Assembly (NCBI GenBank): GCA_016791025.1
Contig: JAEUNX010000127.1
Location: forward strand, 1 to 38,892
From: Zoogloeaceae bacterium
GTDB taxonomy: Bacteria; Pseudomonadota; Gammaproteobacteria; Burkholderiales; Rhodocyclaceae
Length of the DNA: 38,892 bases
Direction: 5' to 3'
Part shown: piece after piece, positions 10,462-20,152 of the stretch
Numbering within the stretch: position 1 is the stretch's first letter
Layout of the letters: each line of letters starts with the position of its first letter
The notes under the pieces: generated by a model
Told to the model about the DNA's origin: nothing
Database searches by the model: none
The model's input: the letters and a program-made list of their open reading frames with translations, nothing else
Program-made: the position numbers and the translations under genes

Positions 10462-12423
10462 TTAGGCGGCGAGGGTTGTGAGCCTCTCGTCCGTGACGGG
10501 GCGAAGGCCGAAAATTGTTTGCAGGGCGCCATCCAGGGCGGTCAGTTCGGCAAGCTGGCGCTCCAGCGACTGCTCCGATTCCCGCAATTCACCCACCCGA
10601 TCTTCCAGGGTGTCAGTTGCCTGATGGATCCGTTTGATGCTTTCCAACCGTCGCTTGAGGTGAAGCTGATATTCCCTGACCTGGGTCTCCAGGGGCGACA
10701 TGACGGCTCGGATCCACTGCTCTGCGTCGCGATTGGCGATTTCGAAGGTGCGTCGTGCCTGGCTGGCGACCGTGTCGAAAAATTTCTGGGTCAGGGTGTG
10801 CTTCTCGGTGGTGGCGAGGGTCAGCGCGGTGTTGATCTGTATGTTGAAGGCCTGTTCCAATCGATCGATGTCCTGCTCGTATCGCAGTACCGAAAAGGCC
10901 GGAGGCGGGGTGAGTGTCAGGCCATGTTCCACGGTGAAGCGTTTGTGCATGACGTCGAGCATCTGCATGATCTCCGTCACTTCGTCAGACGAATTGCGCA
11001 GGTTGGCGCGCAGACGGACGAAAAATCCTTCCATTGCGTCGCGCAATCCGCGGGAAAATGTGGCCTCCATCATCATCTCCCGGGTGCGGCGGGTTTCCAG
11101 GCGGAGGGTGTCGAGGCCGAGGTGGTGGAGAAGGTTGTTGGTGAGCGTGGAAAAGACGCTGCGGACCGCGTAATACTTCTGCAGCCCCTGGTCGAACTCG
11201 TCCTTTTCGCTTCGGATTTTGCGCATCATGTACTCGATGACGCTCTGATTCTTGCCGCGCAGGTCGGTGAGTTCTCCGAGTTGCTCCCGCAGGCCGGTCA
11301 GGCGGGAGTGGATCAGGCTTCTTGCCTGGGCGATCACATCGGAAGTTTCGCCAAGGATGTTGTCGCCGATGATTTCTCGCTTGGCCGGAAGCAAATCCTC
11401 GCTCATGGCCAGTTCCAGGGGGGCCAGTCGTGAGCGGTCCAGGAGACTGTCGTCGCCGGTAATCCGGGCTACAAGCCCTTTTTGGGCCGAAACCGGAAAG
11501 ACATGCTCCGCCTCGCATTCCAAGGTGTCGGCCACCGACGTGACCTGGCGGGTGATTTCGCTGTCGATCTGGTTGTCATCCCGCAGGCCGTCCCACAGGC
11601 TGTCGATCTTATTTAGCACCACCAAGCGGCCCTTTTGCCGGCCGCGTCCAGCACGAACGTAGTCGCGCCAGATGGTCAGGTCACTCTGGGTGACGCCGGT
11701 ATCGATGCCGAGGATAAAGAGCACTGCGTGGGCGCTGGGAAGCAGGGACAACGTCAGCTCTGGTTCGGCGCCGATGGCGTTGAGCCCAGGAGTGTCGAGG
11801 ACAACCAGGCCCTGTTCCAGGAGCGGGTGCGGAAATTGGATGATGGCGTGACGCCAGCATGGGATCTCGACGAGGCCGTCTGGCCCGGGGCGCAACCCTT
11901 TCTCGCCGTTCGCGTCGATGGCAAAGCCGAGGGCCTCCGCATCACTTGCGGACACTCGCTTGGTTTCGCCGACCCGGGCCAGTGCCTGCTGCAATTCTGC
12001 CGCCGAGGTGGTGCCCAAAGGTGCCGACTGCCACGCATTGTTTTTTGTTTTGAGCTCCGAGACCGTCGCATGGGCCGCGCGGGTTTCAATTGGAAGGAGG
12101 CGAATCTCCTGGCGGGCTCCGGCCGACCAATGAAGTTCCGTCGGGCACATCGTGGTGCGTCCGGTGCTGGAGGGCAGGATGCGATCGCCAAAATCCGAAA
12201 AGAAGATCGCATTGATGAGTTCGGACTTGCCGCGGGAAAACTCCGCCACGAAAGCCACGACGAGTTTGTCGTCGCGCAGGCGGTCCAGGGCGTACTGCAG
12301 GCGCAGGTCGACCTGGGCGTCGCCCAATTCGCTCTGGTTCAGCCAGTTGCGTAGCCGGGACACGGCCTCTGCGCCGTCGTGACGCCAGCGGCTGAAGTCG
12401 GAAAGATGCTCGGCAAGGTTCAT
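10462..12423 (-). CDS. Dynamin-family GTPase
   Basis: A 653-residue large GTPase. The P-loop is AEFSRGKS (60-67), where the first glycine of the usual GxxxxGKS is alanine. The G2 region is GRTTMCPTEL (about 88-97), G3 is DTPG (210-213) and G4 is NKID (271-274). The C-terminal half is predominantly helical and charged, with coiled-coil-like stretches (for example the last 60 residues), as in bacterial dynamin-like proteins that bind membranes. There are no obvious transmembrane spans. mutM lies 30 bp upstream on the same strand, so they may share a transcript. The role is unknown; membrane remodelling or stress repair are guesses from the family. Confidence 0.85.
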   Translation of the reverse strand: MNLAEHLSDFSRWRHDGAEAVSRLRNWLNQSELGDAQVDLRLQYALDRLRDDKLVVAFVAEFSRGKSELINAIFFSDFGDRILPSSTGRTTMCPTELHWSAGARQEIRLLPIETRAAHATVSELKTKNNAWQSAPLGTTSAAELQQALARVGETKRVSASDAEALGFAIDANGEKGLRPGPDGLVEIPCWRHAIIQFPHPLLEQGLVVLDTPGLNAIGAEPELTLSLLPSAHAVLFILGIDTGVTQSDLTIWRDYVRAGRGRQKGRLVVLNKIDSLWDGLRDDNQIDSEITRQVTSVADTLECEAEHVFPVSAQKGLVARITGDDSLLDRSRLAPLELAMSEDLLPAKREIIGDNILGETSDVIAQARSLIHSRLTGLREQLGELTDLRGKNQSVIEYMMRKIRSEKDEFDQGLQKYYAVRSVFSTLTNNLLHHLGLDTLRLETRRTREMMMEATFSRGLRDAMEGFFVRLRANLRNSSDEVTEIMQMLDVMHKRFTVEHGLTLTPPPAFSVLRYEQDIDRLEQAFNIQINTALTLATTEKHTLTQKFFDTVASQARRTFEIANRDAEQWIRAVMSPLETQVREYQLHLKRRLESIKRIHQATDTLEDRVGELRESEQSLERQLAELTALDGALQTIFGLRPVTDERLTTLAA

Positions 12424-12453
12424 GCAAAATTTACGGCGTGGGCTACTGTGCCT

Positions 12454-13308
12454 TTAGCGTTTTCCGGAATCCTCGACCGGACGATCAGCCCCGGCCAGGG
12501 GCTGACAGGCGGGACAGAAATACGTGGCGCGCTGGGCCATGACGCTTCGTTGGATGGGCGTTCCGCACACCCGGCACGCTTCGCCAGTGCGCCCGTATAC
12601 GAAGTATTGCTGTTGAAAGTAACCGAGGTTTCCATCGCTGTGCACAAAATCGCGCAGGCTGCTGCCCCCCGCGGCAATGGCCTCGGTGAGGGTGGCCCGG
12701 ATCGCGTCGGCGAGGTGTTTGCAGCGCCGTCGTGTCAGGTCGCGACTGACGGTGGCGGGGTGGATGCCAGCCCGGAACAGGCTTTCGGAGGCGTAAATGT
12801 TCCCCACACCGACCACTCGATGACTATCCATGAGCACCGTCTTGATCGGGCTGCGGCAGGGGTTGACCAGCTTATGGAGTACCGCGCCATCGAAGGCATC
12901 GGACAGGGGCTCCGGGCCCAGGCTCGCCAGGAGCGGATGGGCGAGGGGGTCTTGGGTGGTCCAGGCGATCAGTCCGAAGCGACGGGGGTCCCGGTAGCGC
13001 AGCAGATGGTCCTGCAGCGCAAGGTCCACGTGGTCATGGACCGTGGCGGGGGTGTCGCGCGGAACGATTCTCAGGCTGCCCGACATGCCCAGGTGGCAGA
13101 TCAGCCAGCCAGAGTCGAGCTGGAAAATCAGATATTTGCCACGCCGGCTGATGGCGGCGACGGTCTGCCCAGGGAGTAGCTGGGAAAGTATTGCAGGAAC
13201 CGGGATCCGCAGGGCGGGCTGGCGCACGGTAACCGCGGCAATGGTTTGCCCGACGAGGGTTGGGGCCAGGCCCCGCAGTACAGTCTCGACCTCAGGCAGT
13301 TCCGGCAA
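12454..13308 (-). CDS. mutM: Formamidopyrimidine-DNA glycosylase MutM
   Basis: A 284-residue base-excision repair enzyme that removes 8-oxoguanine and formamidopyrimidines and nicks the abasic site. The N-terminus MPELPEVETVLRGL carries catalytic Pro2 and Glu3. The helix-two-turn-helix region contains GVGNIYASESLFRAGIHP, and the zinc finger uses Cys245, Cys248, Cys265 and Cys268. The start is a TTG at 13308; it is fixed by the need for proline at position 2, and is preceded by an AAGGAAGAG ribosome-binding site. The last 15 residues extend slightly past the usual end. Confidence 0.97.
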   Translation of the reverse strand: MPELPEVETVLRGLAPTLVGQTIAAVTVRQPALRIPVPAILSQLLPGQTVAAISRRGKYLIFQLDSGWLICHLGMSGSLRIVPRDTPATVHDHVDLALQDHLLRYRDPRRFGLIAWTTQDPLAHPLLASLGPEPLSDAFDGAVLHKLVNPCRSPIKTVLMDSHRVVGVGNIYASESLFRAGIHPATVSRDLTRRRCKHLADAIRATLTEAIAAGGSSLRDFVHSDGNLGYFQQQYFVYGRTGEACRVCGTPIQRSVMAQRATYFCPACQPLAGADRPVEDSGKR

Positions 13309-13481
13309 AATCTCTTCCTTTCATCGGGGAGCGTGTGCTTGATGCGGGCAGCCAAGTTCCCTAACATCCCGCGAACCAAATGGTATTCCAGCCTTCCAAC
13401 GCGCTGTATGCGGCAATTGGGGCGAAACCCGGCGGGTAGCCCCGCGCCTTTCATTTACCTTTTCCAGCGAGTGACATAGAT

Positions 13482-15191
13482 TTGAATAATTGTCCGCGTA
13501 AATGGGCCAGGCGGGCCTGCTTGCCGTGGCTGTTTGCCGCCGGGGTGGCCTTTGCCGGTGGGGCCGGCGGTCCCGCTGGAACCCGCCCATTGCCGGAGCA
13601 GGCCCTGACAGCGCAGATTTTCTATGAGTTCCTGCTCGCCGAGATCGCCGGAGCCAGGGGGCAGTTCCAGGTTGCGGTGCCCGCCTACCTCGACCTCGCC
13701 CGTCGGACGCGCGATCCACGTGTCGCCCGCCGGGCCACCGAGGTGGCCTTGTATGCTCGGCAGTTTTCCGCTGCTGGCGAGGCTGCGCGGATCTGGAGCG
13801 AAGCTGATCCGGACTCGGCGGATGCGCGCAAGGTGCTGGCGGGCCTGCTCATGGGGCGTGGCACTCCGCGACTTGAAGAAGCCCAGGCACATTTGGCACG
13901 GGTGTTGGCCCAGGCGGGCGAGATGCTTCCCCAGAACCTCCTGGGACTCAACCGTGCCTTTGGCGAGGTGCAGGACAAGGGCGCAGTACGGACGGCCATC
14001 GAGCGGGTCACCGAGCCCTATCTCCACCTACCCGAGGCCCATTTCGCCCGGGCCCAGGCCGCCCATTCCGCGGGGGACGGGCCGGGCGCCCTCCTGGAAC
14101 TCGACCAGGCCGTTGCAAGGCGTGCGGACTGGGAACTTGCCGTTTTGTTTCGGGCCCAGATTCTGCAGGCCGACGACCCGGCCGCGGCGTCGAAGTTGAT
14201 GGCTGGATACGTGGCGCGTCACCCGGATTCCCTCTCGGGGCGAGTGGCCTACGCCCGTGCCCTGGCCGGCGAGCGCCGGCTTGAGGAGGCGTATCAGGAG
14301 TTCAAGGGCCTGCTGGTCGAGCGTCCCGAAGAACCGGATCTCCTCAATGCCGCCGGCGTGCTGGCGATGGAGCTCGACAAATTCGACGAGGCCGAGGATT
14401 TAATGCGGCGGCTGCTTGCTCGTGGTCCGCGGGATGCTGATGGCGTCCGCCTCTTTCTCGGGCAGATCGCCGATCAGAAGAAGCGTTACGACGAAGCTGT
14501 GGAGTGGTACGGCGCGGTGGAAGGAGAGGGCCGTCGGCCGGAAGCCAGGCTGCGCATGGCCCACAGCCTGGCGTCGGCCGGTCGGGTCGACGAGGCGCGA
14601 AAGATTCTGCAGGCCCTGCCCCAGGAGGATCCGGAGACGCAGACCCGGATACGCCTCGCAGAAGCCCAGATTCTCCGCGACGCGGGCAAGGTCGCGGAAG
14701 CCTATGCGGTGGTGGAGGATGCGCTGCGAATCCAGCCGGACAATACCGATCTGCTGTATGAATCGGCCATGCTTGCCGAGCGTCAGGGTCACCTGGAAGC
14801 GATGGAATTCCGCCTGCGCAAACTCATCGCGCTGCGGCCCGAAAGTGCCCATGCCTACAATGCGCTGGGTTATGCGCTGGCCGACCGGGGGCTGCGTCTG
14901 GATGAGGCAGAAGGGTTGATCCGGACGGCTCTGAGCTTGTCGCCGGACGACCCCTACATCACCGACAGCATGGGCTGGGTGCGGTTCCGCCGGGGCGACG
15001 CCCTGGGGGCCGCTCAACTACTGGAAACCGCCTACGGTCTGCGCGCCGATCCCGAGATTGCGGCTCACCTGGGGGAAGTCTACTGGTCCCTCGGTCGCCA
15101 GGGTGATGCCCGTCGGATCTGGACTCAGGCGCTCCAGGCCCACCCGGATCACCCTGTGGTCAAAGCCGCCATGAAGCGTCTAGCGCCATGA
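13482..15191 (+). CDS. TPR protein, exported, upstream of lolB
   Basis: A 569-residue tetratricopeptide protein. A basic start (KWARR) and hydrophobic stretch (ACLPWLFAAGVAFAGG) suggest a signal peptide. TPR units with the spaced pattern of small and aromatic residues run through most of the rest, for example LLNAAGVLAMELDKFDEAEDLM and AYNALGYALADRG, ending with LGEVYWSLGRQGDA. The best start is TTG 13482, with no strong ribosome-binding site, so the start is uncertain. The stop overlaps the lolB ATG; TPR proteins at this position before lolB-ispE are usual in betaproteobacteria. A role in outer-membrane or lipoprotein handling is inferred from position only. Confidence 0.85.
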   Translation: MNNCPRKWARRACLPWLFAAGVAFAGGAGGPAGTRPLPEQALTAQIFYEFLLAEIAGARGQFQVAVPAYLDLARRTRDPRVARRATEVALYARQFSAAGEAARIWSEADPDSADARKVLAGLLMGRGTPRLEEAQAHLARVLAQAGEMLPQNLLGLNRAFGEVQDKGAVRTAIERVTEPYLHLPEAHFARAQAAHSAGDGPGALLELDQAVARRADWELAVLFRAQILQADDPAAASKLMAGYVARHPDSLSGRVAYARALAGERRLEEAYQEFKGLLVERPEEPDLLNAAGVLAMELDKFDEAEDLMRRLLARGPRDADGVRLFLGQIADQKKRYDEAVEWYGAVEGEGRRPEARLRMAHSLASAGRVDEARKILQALPQEDPETQTRIRLAEAQILRDAGKVAEAYAVVEDALRIQPDNTDLLYESAMLAERQGHLEAMEFRLRKLIALRPESAHAYNALGYALADRGLRLDEAEGLIRTALSLSPDDPYITDSMGWVRFRRGDALGAAQLLETAYGLRADPEIAAHLGEVYWSLGRQGDARRIWTQALQAHPDHPVVKAAMKRLAP

Positions 15192-15760
15192 TCCGACGCT
15201 TGTGGGGGAGGCTGGCCCTTGCGGTCGCCAGCCTCCTGGTTGGATGTGCACAACTCCCGGTCGAAACGGTACCGCTCGTCACGCGGCAGGCAGCGCTCCA
15301 GTTCGAACTCTCCGGACGAATCGCCGCGGCCGACGGCGGTCGGTCGGTGTCGGCGGGGGTAGATTGGCGTCACGGGGCCACCGATGAGTGGCGCTTTGTG
15401 AGCCCGATCGGGCAGGTCATGGCCACCATAGAAGCCGGGCCGTCGGGAGCGGTGCTTTATTCAGCTGGTCGGGCGCCGGTGGGGGCAGCCAGTGCGGAAG
15501 AATTGATGCAACAGACCATCGGCGTGGCGCCGCCCTTGAATAGGGTTGTGGCCTGGATCCAGGCCGTGCCTCCGACCGGCTCTGTGGTCCGTGAAATCGA
15601 TGCGCAGGGGCGACCAGTCCGCTTGATCGATGCCGGTTGGGTGGTGGAATTCCTCGAATACGTTGGTGACGAGCCTCAGGATCGGCCGCGACGGCTGGAG
15701 ATCAGCCAAGGCGACGCCCGTCTCCGGCTGGTCATCGACGATTGGCGAGCGTTGCCGTGA
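15188..15760 (+). CDS. lolB: Outer-membrane lipoprotein LolB
   Basis: A 190-residue lipoprotein that receives lipoproteins from LolA and inserts them into the outer membrane. The signal peptide ends in the lipobox LLVGC (lipidated Cys20). The mature part has the LolB pattern: FELSGRIAA early, then WRFVSPIGQVMA, and a C-terminal RLEISQGDARLRLVIDDW strand pair. Length is normal. Its ATG overlaps the TPR gene stop, and its own stop overlaps the ispE GTG start, so the three genes are coupled. Confidence 0.92.
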   Translation: MIRRLWGRLALAVASLLVGCAQLPVETVPLVTRQAALQFELSGRIAAADGGRSVSAGVDWRHGATDEWRFVSPIGQVMATIEAGPSGAVLYSAGRAPVGAASAEELMQQTIGVAPPLNRVVAWIQAVPPTGSVVREIDAQGRPVRLIDAGWVVEFLEYVGDEPQDRPRRLEISQGDARLRLVIDDWRALP

Positions 15761-16602
15761 GTCCGGCGGTGGAGGGGCTGGCACCGGCCAAGCTCAACCT
15801 TTTTCTCCACGTGGTCGGCCGTCGGCCCGATGGATATCACTGTCTTCAGACGGCCTTCCGTATGCTCGACTGGGGGGATTGGATCCAGGTTCGCCTGCGC
15901 GACGATGGGCGGATTCTGCGCACCAGCGAACTGGTCGGCGTTGCCGCCGAGGAAGACCTGGTGGTTCGGGCTGCGCGCCACCTGCAGCAGTTTTCCGGGA
16001 CGCGATGGGGCGCCGAGATTACGGTCACCAAGTCTCTGCCGCTCGGCGGAGGAGTGGGCGGAGGGAGTTCGGACGCGGCGACAACGTTGCTCTTGCTGAA
16101 CCGCCTGTGGCATCTCGGGGTCGATCGCCAGACCCTTCAGGGACAGGCACTGACGCTGGGTGCCGATGTGCCGTTCTTTATCTTTGGGCGCAGCGCTTTT
16201 GCCGAGGGCGTTGGTGAGCGATTGACGCCGCTACCAGGCCTGGCACCCAGTTGGTACGTTGTTGTGTGGCCCGGCGTGTCGGTGCCGACGGCGCAGATAT
16301 TTGCGGATAGGGAGTTGACGCGAAATTCAGTGCCCATCAAAATAGCCGACTTCTCAGCGCATGGTGCTCGGAATGATCTCGAGCCGGTAGCGCGGAGGTT
16401 GTTCCCGGAAGTCGATGCGGCGCTAAAGTGGTTGGATTCTTTTGGCTCCGCTAGGATGACGGGGTCGGGAGCCTGTCTCTTTGCGGCGTTTGCCTCGGAG
16501 GAGTTGGCCCGGAAAGTTGTTGCACAGTGCCCCGCACCCTGGCGGGCGTGGTGTGCAAAAAGTCTGGAGGTTCACCCCTTGTGGGCATGCGCCGAGGACT
16601 GA
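15757..16602 (+). CDS. ispE: 4-diphosphocytidyl-2-C-methyl-D-erythritol kinase IspE
   Basis: A 281-residue GHMP kinase of the MEP isoprenoid pathway that phosphorylates CDP-methylerythritol. The substrate-binding start APAKLNLFLHVVGRRPDGYH and the ATP-binding loop PLGGGVGGGSSDAA are both present, and MTGSGACLFAAF matches the third GHMP motif. A TTG lies upstream at 15742, but the GTG at 15757 overlaps the lolB stop (GTGA) and fits the family's N-terminus. tRNA-Gln begins 22 bp after the stop, the conserved ispE-tRNA-Gln-prs order of betaproteobacteria. Confidence 0.96.
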   Translation: MSPAVEGLAPAKLNLFLHVVGRRPDGYHCLQTAFRMLDWGDWIQVRLRDDGRILRTSELVGVAAEEDLVVRAARHLQQFSGTRWGAEITVTKSLPLGGGVGGGSSDAATTLLLLNRLWHLGVDRQTLQGQALTLGADVPFFIFGRSAFAEGVGERLTPLPGLAPSWYVVVWPGVSVPTAQIFADRELTRNSVPIKIADFSAHGARNDLEPVARRLFPEVDAALKWLDSFGSARMTGSGACLFAAFASEELARKVVAQCPAPWRAWCAKSLEVHPLWACAED

Positions 16603-16623
16603 AAGTGAAGGTTTTGCAGTGTT

Positions 16624-16700
16624 TGGGGAGTCGCCAAGTCGGTTAAGGCACCGGATTTTGATTCCGGCATTCGAGGGTTCGAATCCTTCCTCCCCAGCCA
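16624..16700 (+). tRNA. tRNA-Gln (anticodon TTG)
   Basis: A 77-nt cloverleaf with the CCA end encoded. The acceptor stem TGGGGAG pairs with CTCCCCA, the anticodon stem CCGGA/TCCGG holds a loop with TTG at 16658-16660, and the T loop is TTCGAAT. It strongly resembles known glutamine tRNAs. It lies between ispE and prs and may be processed from a longer transcript. Confidence 0.97.
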
Positions 16701-16709
16701 GAAATGTGA

Positions 16710-16741
16710 CGGGCAGGCCGCTGGCCTGCCCGATTTTGTTT
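16710..16741 (+). terminator. Terminator after tRNA-Gln
   Basis: A perfect 10-bp stem (CGGGCAGGCC / GGCCTGCCCG) with a 3-nt loop is followed by ATTTTGTTT. It would end the lolB-ispE-tRNA transcript, which implies a separate promoter for prs in the next 35 bp; I cannot identify one with confidence. Confidence 0.88.
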
Positions 16742-16778
16742 GTGCCCGGTAGTGATTGGTAGCGCTTGGAGTGCGTTG

Positions 16779-17729
16779 ATGGCCTACGGCAGGATGATGG
16801 TTTTTACCGGGAATGCCAATCCCAAGCTGGCGTCGGACGTAGTCAAACGCCTGGGTATTTCCCTGGGGGCGGCCACCGTGGGGCGTTTCTCCGATGGTGA
16901 AGTGACCATCGAGCTGCTCGAAAACGTACGCGGCAAGGACGTTTTTGTCCTCCAGCCGACCTGTGTCCCCACCAATGACAATCTGATGGAAATGGTGATC
17001 ATGGTCGACGCGCTCAAGCGGGCGTCGGCTGGCCGAATCACCGCGGCGATTCCCTACTTCGGCTACGCTCGCCAGGATCGTCGGCCCCGCTCAGCACGGG
17101 TGCCCATCACTGCGAAGGTGGTGGCCAACATGCTTCAGGCCGTTGGGGTCCAGCGTCTGCTGACCATGGATCTTCATGCGGACCAAATTCAGGGCTTCTT
17201 CGATATTCCGGTGGACAACGTGTATGCCGCACCGGTCTTGCTCGATGATCTAGACAAGCACAACTACGATGATCTGATGGTGGTCTCGCCGGATGTCGGG
17301 GGGGTGGTGCGGGCCCGGGCGTTCGCCAAGCGCCTGGAGTGCGATCTGGCCATCATTGATAAGCGTCGTCCCAAGGCCAATGTCTCTGAGGTGATGAACA
17401 TCATTGGTGAGGTCAAGGACCGAACCTGCGTGATCATGGACGACATCGTCGATACCGCCGGTACGCTGTGCAAGGCAGCCCAGGCACTGAAAGAAAGTGG
17501 CGCCAAGCGGGTCCTCGCCTACTGTACGCATGCGGTGCTTTCCGGTACGGCTGCCTCGCGGATCGCGGATTCCGAGTTGGATGAGTTGGTGGTCACGGAC
17601 ACCATTCCGCTGCGTCCGGACGCCGTCGCCTGCGCCAAGATCCGTCAGATTTCGGTGGCGGCCTTGCTGGCCGATACCATGCTGAGGATCAGTAATGAGG
17701 AGTCCGTGAGCTCGTTGTTCATGGAATAA
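16779..17729 (+). CDS. prs: Ribose-phosphate pyrophosphokinase (PRPP synthase)
   Basis: A 316-residue enzyme that makes phosphoribosyl pyrophosphate from ribose 5-phosphate and ATP for nucleotide, histidine, tryptophan and NAD synthesis. Conserved stretches are [18 protein letters not shown], the ATP-binding [27 protein letters not shown] and the PRPP-binding loop [13 protein letters not shown]. The frame opens slightly upstream at a TTG, but ATG 16779 gives the standard N-terminus. The C-terminus [11 protein letters not shown] is typical. Confidence 0.97.
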   Translation: MAYGRMMVFTGNANPKLASDVVKRLGISLGAATVGRFSDGEVTIELLENVRGKDVFVLQPTCVPTNDNLMEMVIMVDALKRASAGRITAAIPYFGYARQDRRPRSARVPITAKVVANMLQAVGVQRLLTMDLHADQIQGFFDIPVDNVYAAPVLLDDLDKHNYDDLMVVSPDVGGVVRARAFAKRLECDLAIIDKRRPKANVSEVMNIIGEVKDRTCVIMDDIVDTAGTLCKAAQALKESGAKRVLAYCTHAVLSGTAASRIADSELDELVVTDTIPLRPDAVACAKIRQISVAALLADTMLRISNEESVSSLFME

Positions 17730-17806
17730 GTTTTGGCTGGCCACTTGGCTGGCCCATCTCCCGTCGCCTGGTCGCGGGCGGCGGATATTCGACCTAGGAG
17801 TCAATC

Positions 17807-18412
17807 ATGCAAATTGAAATGAAAGCCGAAAAGCGGGACGCGCAAGGATCGGGTGCGAGCCGCCGCCTGCGTCGCGCCGGCAAGGTGCCCGGTATCATCT
17901 ATGGGGGTGCCAATGCCGCCCAGGCCATCAGCCTGGACCACAATGATCTCTACCATCTGCTGCAGAAAGAGGCCTTCCACGCCTCCGTCCTGAGCATGGA
18001 TGTCGAGGGTGCCAAGCATTCCGTCATCTTGCGCGACACCCAGTGGCACGCCTACAAGCCGCAGGTGCTGCACATCGATTTCCAGCGCGTGGATGCCACC
18101 CACAAGATGCATCTTAAGGTGCCGCTCCACTTCGTGAACGCTGACATCTGCCCTGGCGTGAAGCTTGAAGGCGGCATGGTGTCCCACGTCCTGAACGAGG
18201 TCGATGTCGAATGCCTGCCTGGCAATCTGCCGGAGTTCATTGAAGTGGATCTGAAGGATCTCGCGGCAGGGCATTCTGTGCACGTGTCGCAGCTGGTGCT
18301 GCCGGCCGGGGTCGAACTGGTCCAGCACGGTGAAGGCGACCCAGTCGTGGCCACCATCCTTAAGACTAAGGGTGGCGACGAAGGGGCTGCGGAGGCAGGT
18401 GAGACCGCTTGA
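17807..18412 (+). CDS. rplY: 50S ribosomal protein L25, long (CTC/TL5) form
   Basis: A 201-residue two-domain L25. The N-terminal 95 residues form the 5S rRNA-binding L25 domain ([21 protein letters not shown] and the VLHIDFQRV end). The C-terminal half is the TL5/CTC beta domain ([22 protein letters not shown]), absent from the short E. coli form. TAGGAG stands before the ATG. Placement between prs and pth is the standard order. It may respond to general stress in some bacteria, but nothing here shows that. Confidence 0.96.
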   Translation: MQIEMKAEKRDAQGSGASRRLRRAGKVPGIIYGGANAAQAISLDHNDLYHLLQKEAFHASVLSMDVEGAKHSVILRDTQWHAYKPQVLHIDFQRVDATHKMHLKVPLHFVNADICPGVKLEGGMVSHVLNEVDVECLPGNLPEFIEVDLKDLAAGHSVHVSQLVLPAGVELVQHGEGDPVVATILKTKGGDEGAAEAGETA

Positions 18413-18452
18413 TACTCGGTTCGGCGCCGGCTGCTGAGCTTGGCCGCAGGCC

Positions 18453-19064
18453 ATGAACCAGGGCCCTCCGAAGTTGGTCGTCGGCCTCGGCAATCCGGGG
18501 CCCGACTATGCTGAAACCCGGCACAACGCCGGGTTTTGGTTTTGTGATGCACTGGCGGAAATGTTGGGAGCCCGCTTTGCGGCCGAGTCCCGTTTCCATG
18601 GACTTGTGGCGTCGGCCCGCGAAAGCGGTATTTATCTGCTCAAGCCGATGACCTTTATGAATCGCTCCGGGCTGGCGGTGGCTGTCCTGGCGCGATACTT
18701 CAAGGTGCCCCCGGACGAGATTCTGGTGGTCCACGACGAATTGGATCTACCTCCCGGTGCCCTGCGGCTGAAATACGGCGGGGGCACGGGTGGGCATAAT
18801 GGCCTCAAGGATATCAGCGCCCATTGCGGCACCGCGAATTACTGGCGCCTGCGTATCGGCATCGGCCACCCCGGCGACCGCCAGGAAGTCGTGAATTACG
18901 TGCTCAAGCCGCCCCGGCTGGAAGAGGTCAGGGCCATCGACGATGCCATTGATCGGGCTCTAACCCTCTGGCCCTGGATTGCCCGGGGCGAGTGGGCAGC
19001 TGCCACTCAACGGGTCAATACCCGCCCACCTCCCGCCCCTCAACACGAAAGCAAGACAAAATGA
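18453..19064 (+). CDS. pth: Peptidyl-tRNA hydrolase
   Basis: A 203-residue enzyme that frees tRNA from peptidyl-tRNAs dropped by stalled ribosomes. The N-terminal [20 protein letters not shown] carries the catalytic histidine in [16 protein letters not shown], the [11 protein letters not shown] loop and [13 protein letters not shown] are all conserved. The C-terminal tail after about residue 190 is proline rich and not conserved. Its stop overlaps the ychF start (ATGA). Confidence 0.97.
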   Translation: MNQGPPKLVVGLGNPGPDYAETRHNAGFWFCDALAEMLGARFAAESRFHGLVASARESGIYLLKPMTFMNRSGLAVAVLARYFKVPPDEILVVHDELDLPPGALRLKYGGGTGGHNGLKDISAHCGTANYWRLRIGIGHPGDRQEVVNYVLKPPRLEEVRAIDDAIDRALTLWPWIARGEWAAATQRVNTRPPPAPQHESKTK

Positions 19065-20152
19065 GCCTGAAATGCGGAATCGTCGGCCTGCCCAACGTTG
19101 GCAAGTCCACGTTGTTCAATGCCCTTACCAAGGCTGGGATTGCCGCAGAAAATTATCCTTTCTGCACGATTGAGCCCAATGTCGGCATCGTCGAGGTCCC
19201 GGACCATCGCCTCGCCCAATTGGCCGCCATCGTCAAACCGCAGAAGATCCAGCCAGCGATCGTCGAGTTCGTTGACATTGCCGGGCTGGTGGCCGGGGCG
19301 TCAAAGGGGGAGGGCTTGGGCAATCAGTTCCTCGCCAACATCCGGGAGACGGACGCGATCGTCAATGTTGTCCGTTGCTTCGATGACCCGAACGTCGTTC
19401 ACGTGGCGGGCCGTGTCGATCCCGTTGCCGATATCGAAACCATTGTCACGGAACTTGCCCTGGCTGACCTGGGGTCGGTGGAAAAGGCATTGGTCCGGGA
19501 AGGAAAGAAAGCCCGTGCCGGTGACAAGGAGGCCCAGAAGCTCACCGCCGTGCTCGAGCGGCTCCTGCCCCACCTGAATGAGGGCCGACCGGCGCGTACG
19601 CTGGATCTGTCGGCGGAGGAGAAGGCGCTGGTCCGACCGCTTTGCCTGCTGACGATCAAGCCCGCCATGTATGTGGCGAATGTTCTGGAAGACGGTTTTG
19701 TGGACAACCCCCACCTGGTGCAGCTGCAGGCATTTGCCAGTGGTGAGCAGGCCCCGGTGGTAGCCGTCTGCGCCAAGATCGAGCAGGAGCTGGCAGACCT
19801 CGAAGACGCGGACAAGCAGGAATTCCTGGCCGACCTGGGTTTGGATGAACCGGGGCTCAACCGCGTGATACGAGCTGGCTACGACCTTCTCGGACTCCAG
19901 ACCTATTTCACCGCCGGGGTCAAGGAAGTGCGGGCGTGGACCATTCACAAGGGCGATACGGCACCCCAGGCGGCGGGGGTCATCCACACCGACTTCGAGC
20001 GCGGTTTCATCCGCGCCCAGACCATCGCCTTCGCCGATTTCATTGCCTGCAAGGGTGAGCAAGGGGCCAAAGAGGCGGGCAAAATGCGGTCGGAAGGCAA
20101 GGACTACGTTGTTCAGGACGGCGACGTGCTGAATTTCCTATTCAACGTCTAG
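19061..20152 (+). CDS. ychF: Redox-regulated ATPase YchF
   Basis: A 363-residue Obg-family protein that binds ribosomes and hydrolyses ATP rather than GTP. Walker A is GLPNVGKST near residues 9-17, G3 is [20 protein letters not shown], and the usual NKxD is replaced by NVLED, the ATP-specific form. The C-terminal TGS domain ends DVLNFLFNV. Its ATG overlaps the pth stop, and pth-ychF is a widely conserved pair. The 3' end overlaps the convergent PAS/GGDEF pseudogene by 11 bp. Confidence 0.97.
   Translation: MSLKCGIVGLPNVGKSTLFNALTKAGIAAENYPFCTIEPNVGIVEVPDHRLAQLAAIVKPQKIQPAIVEFVDIAGLVAGASKGEGLGNQFLANIRETDAIVNVVRCFDDPNVVHVAGRVDPVADIETIVTELALADLGSVEKALVREGKKARAGDKEAQKLTAVLERLLPHLNEGRPARTLDLSAEEKALVRPLCLLTIKPAMYVANVLEDGFVDNPHLVQLQAFASGEQAPVVAVCAKIEQELADLEDADKQEFLADLGLDEPGLNRVIRAGYDLLGLQTYFTAGVKEVRAWTIHKGDTAPQAAGVIHTDFERGFIRAQTIAFADFIACKGEQGAKEAGKMRSEGKDYVVQDGDVLNFLFNV

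Noticed and set aside
11635-12354. Plus-strand frame of 239 codons inside the dynamin gene
   Set aside because: It is antisense to a well-supported GTPase with clear motifs, and has no domain of its own.
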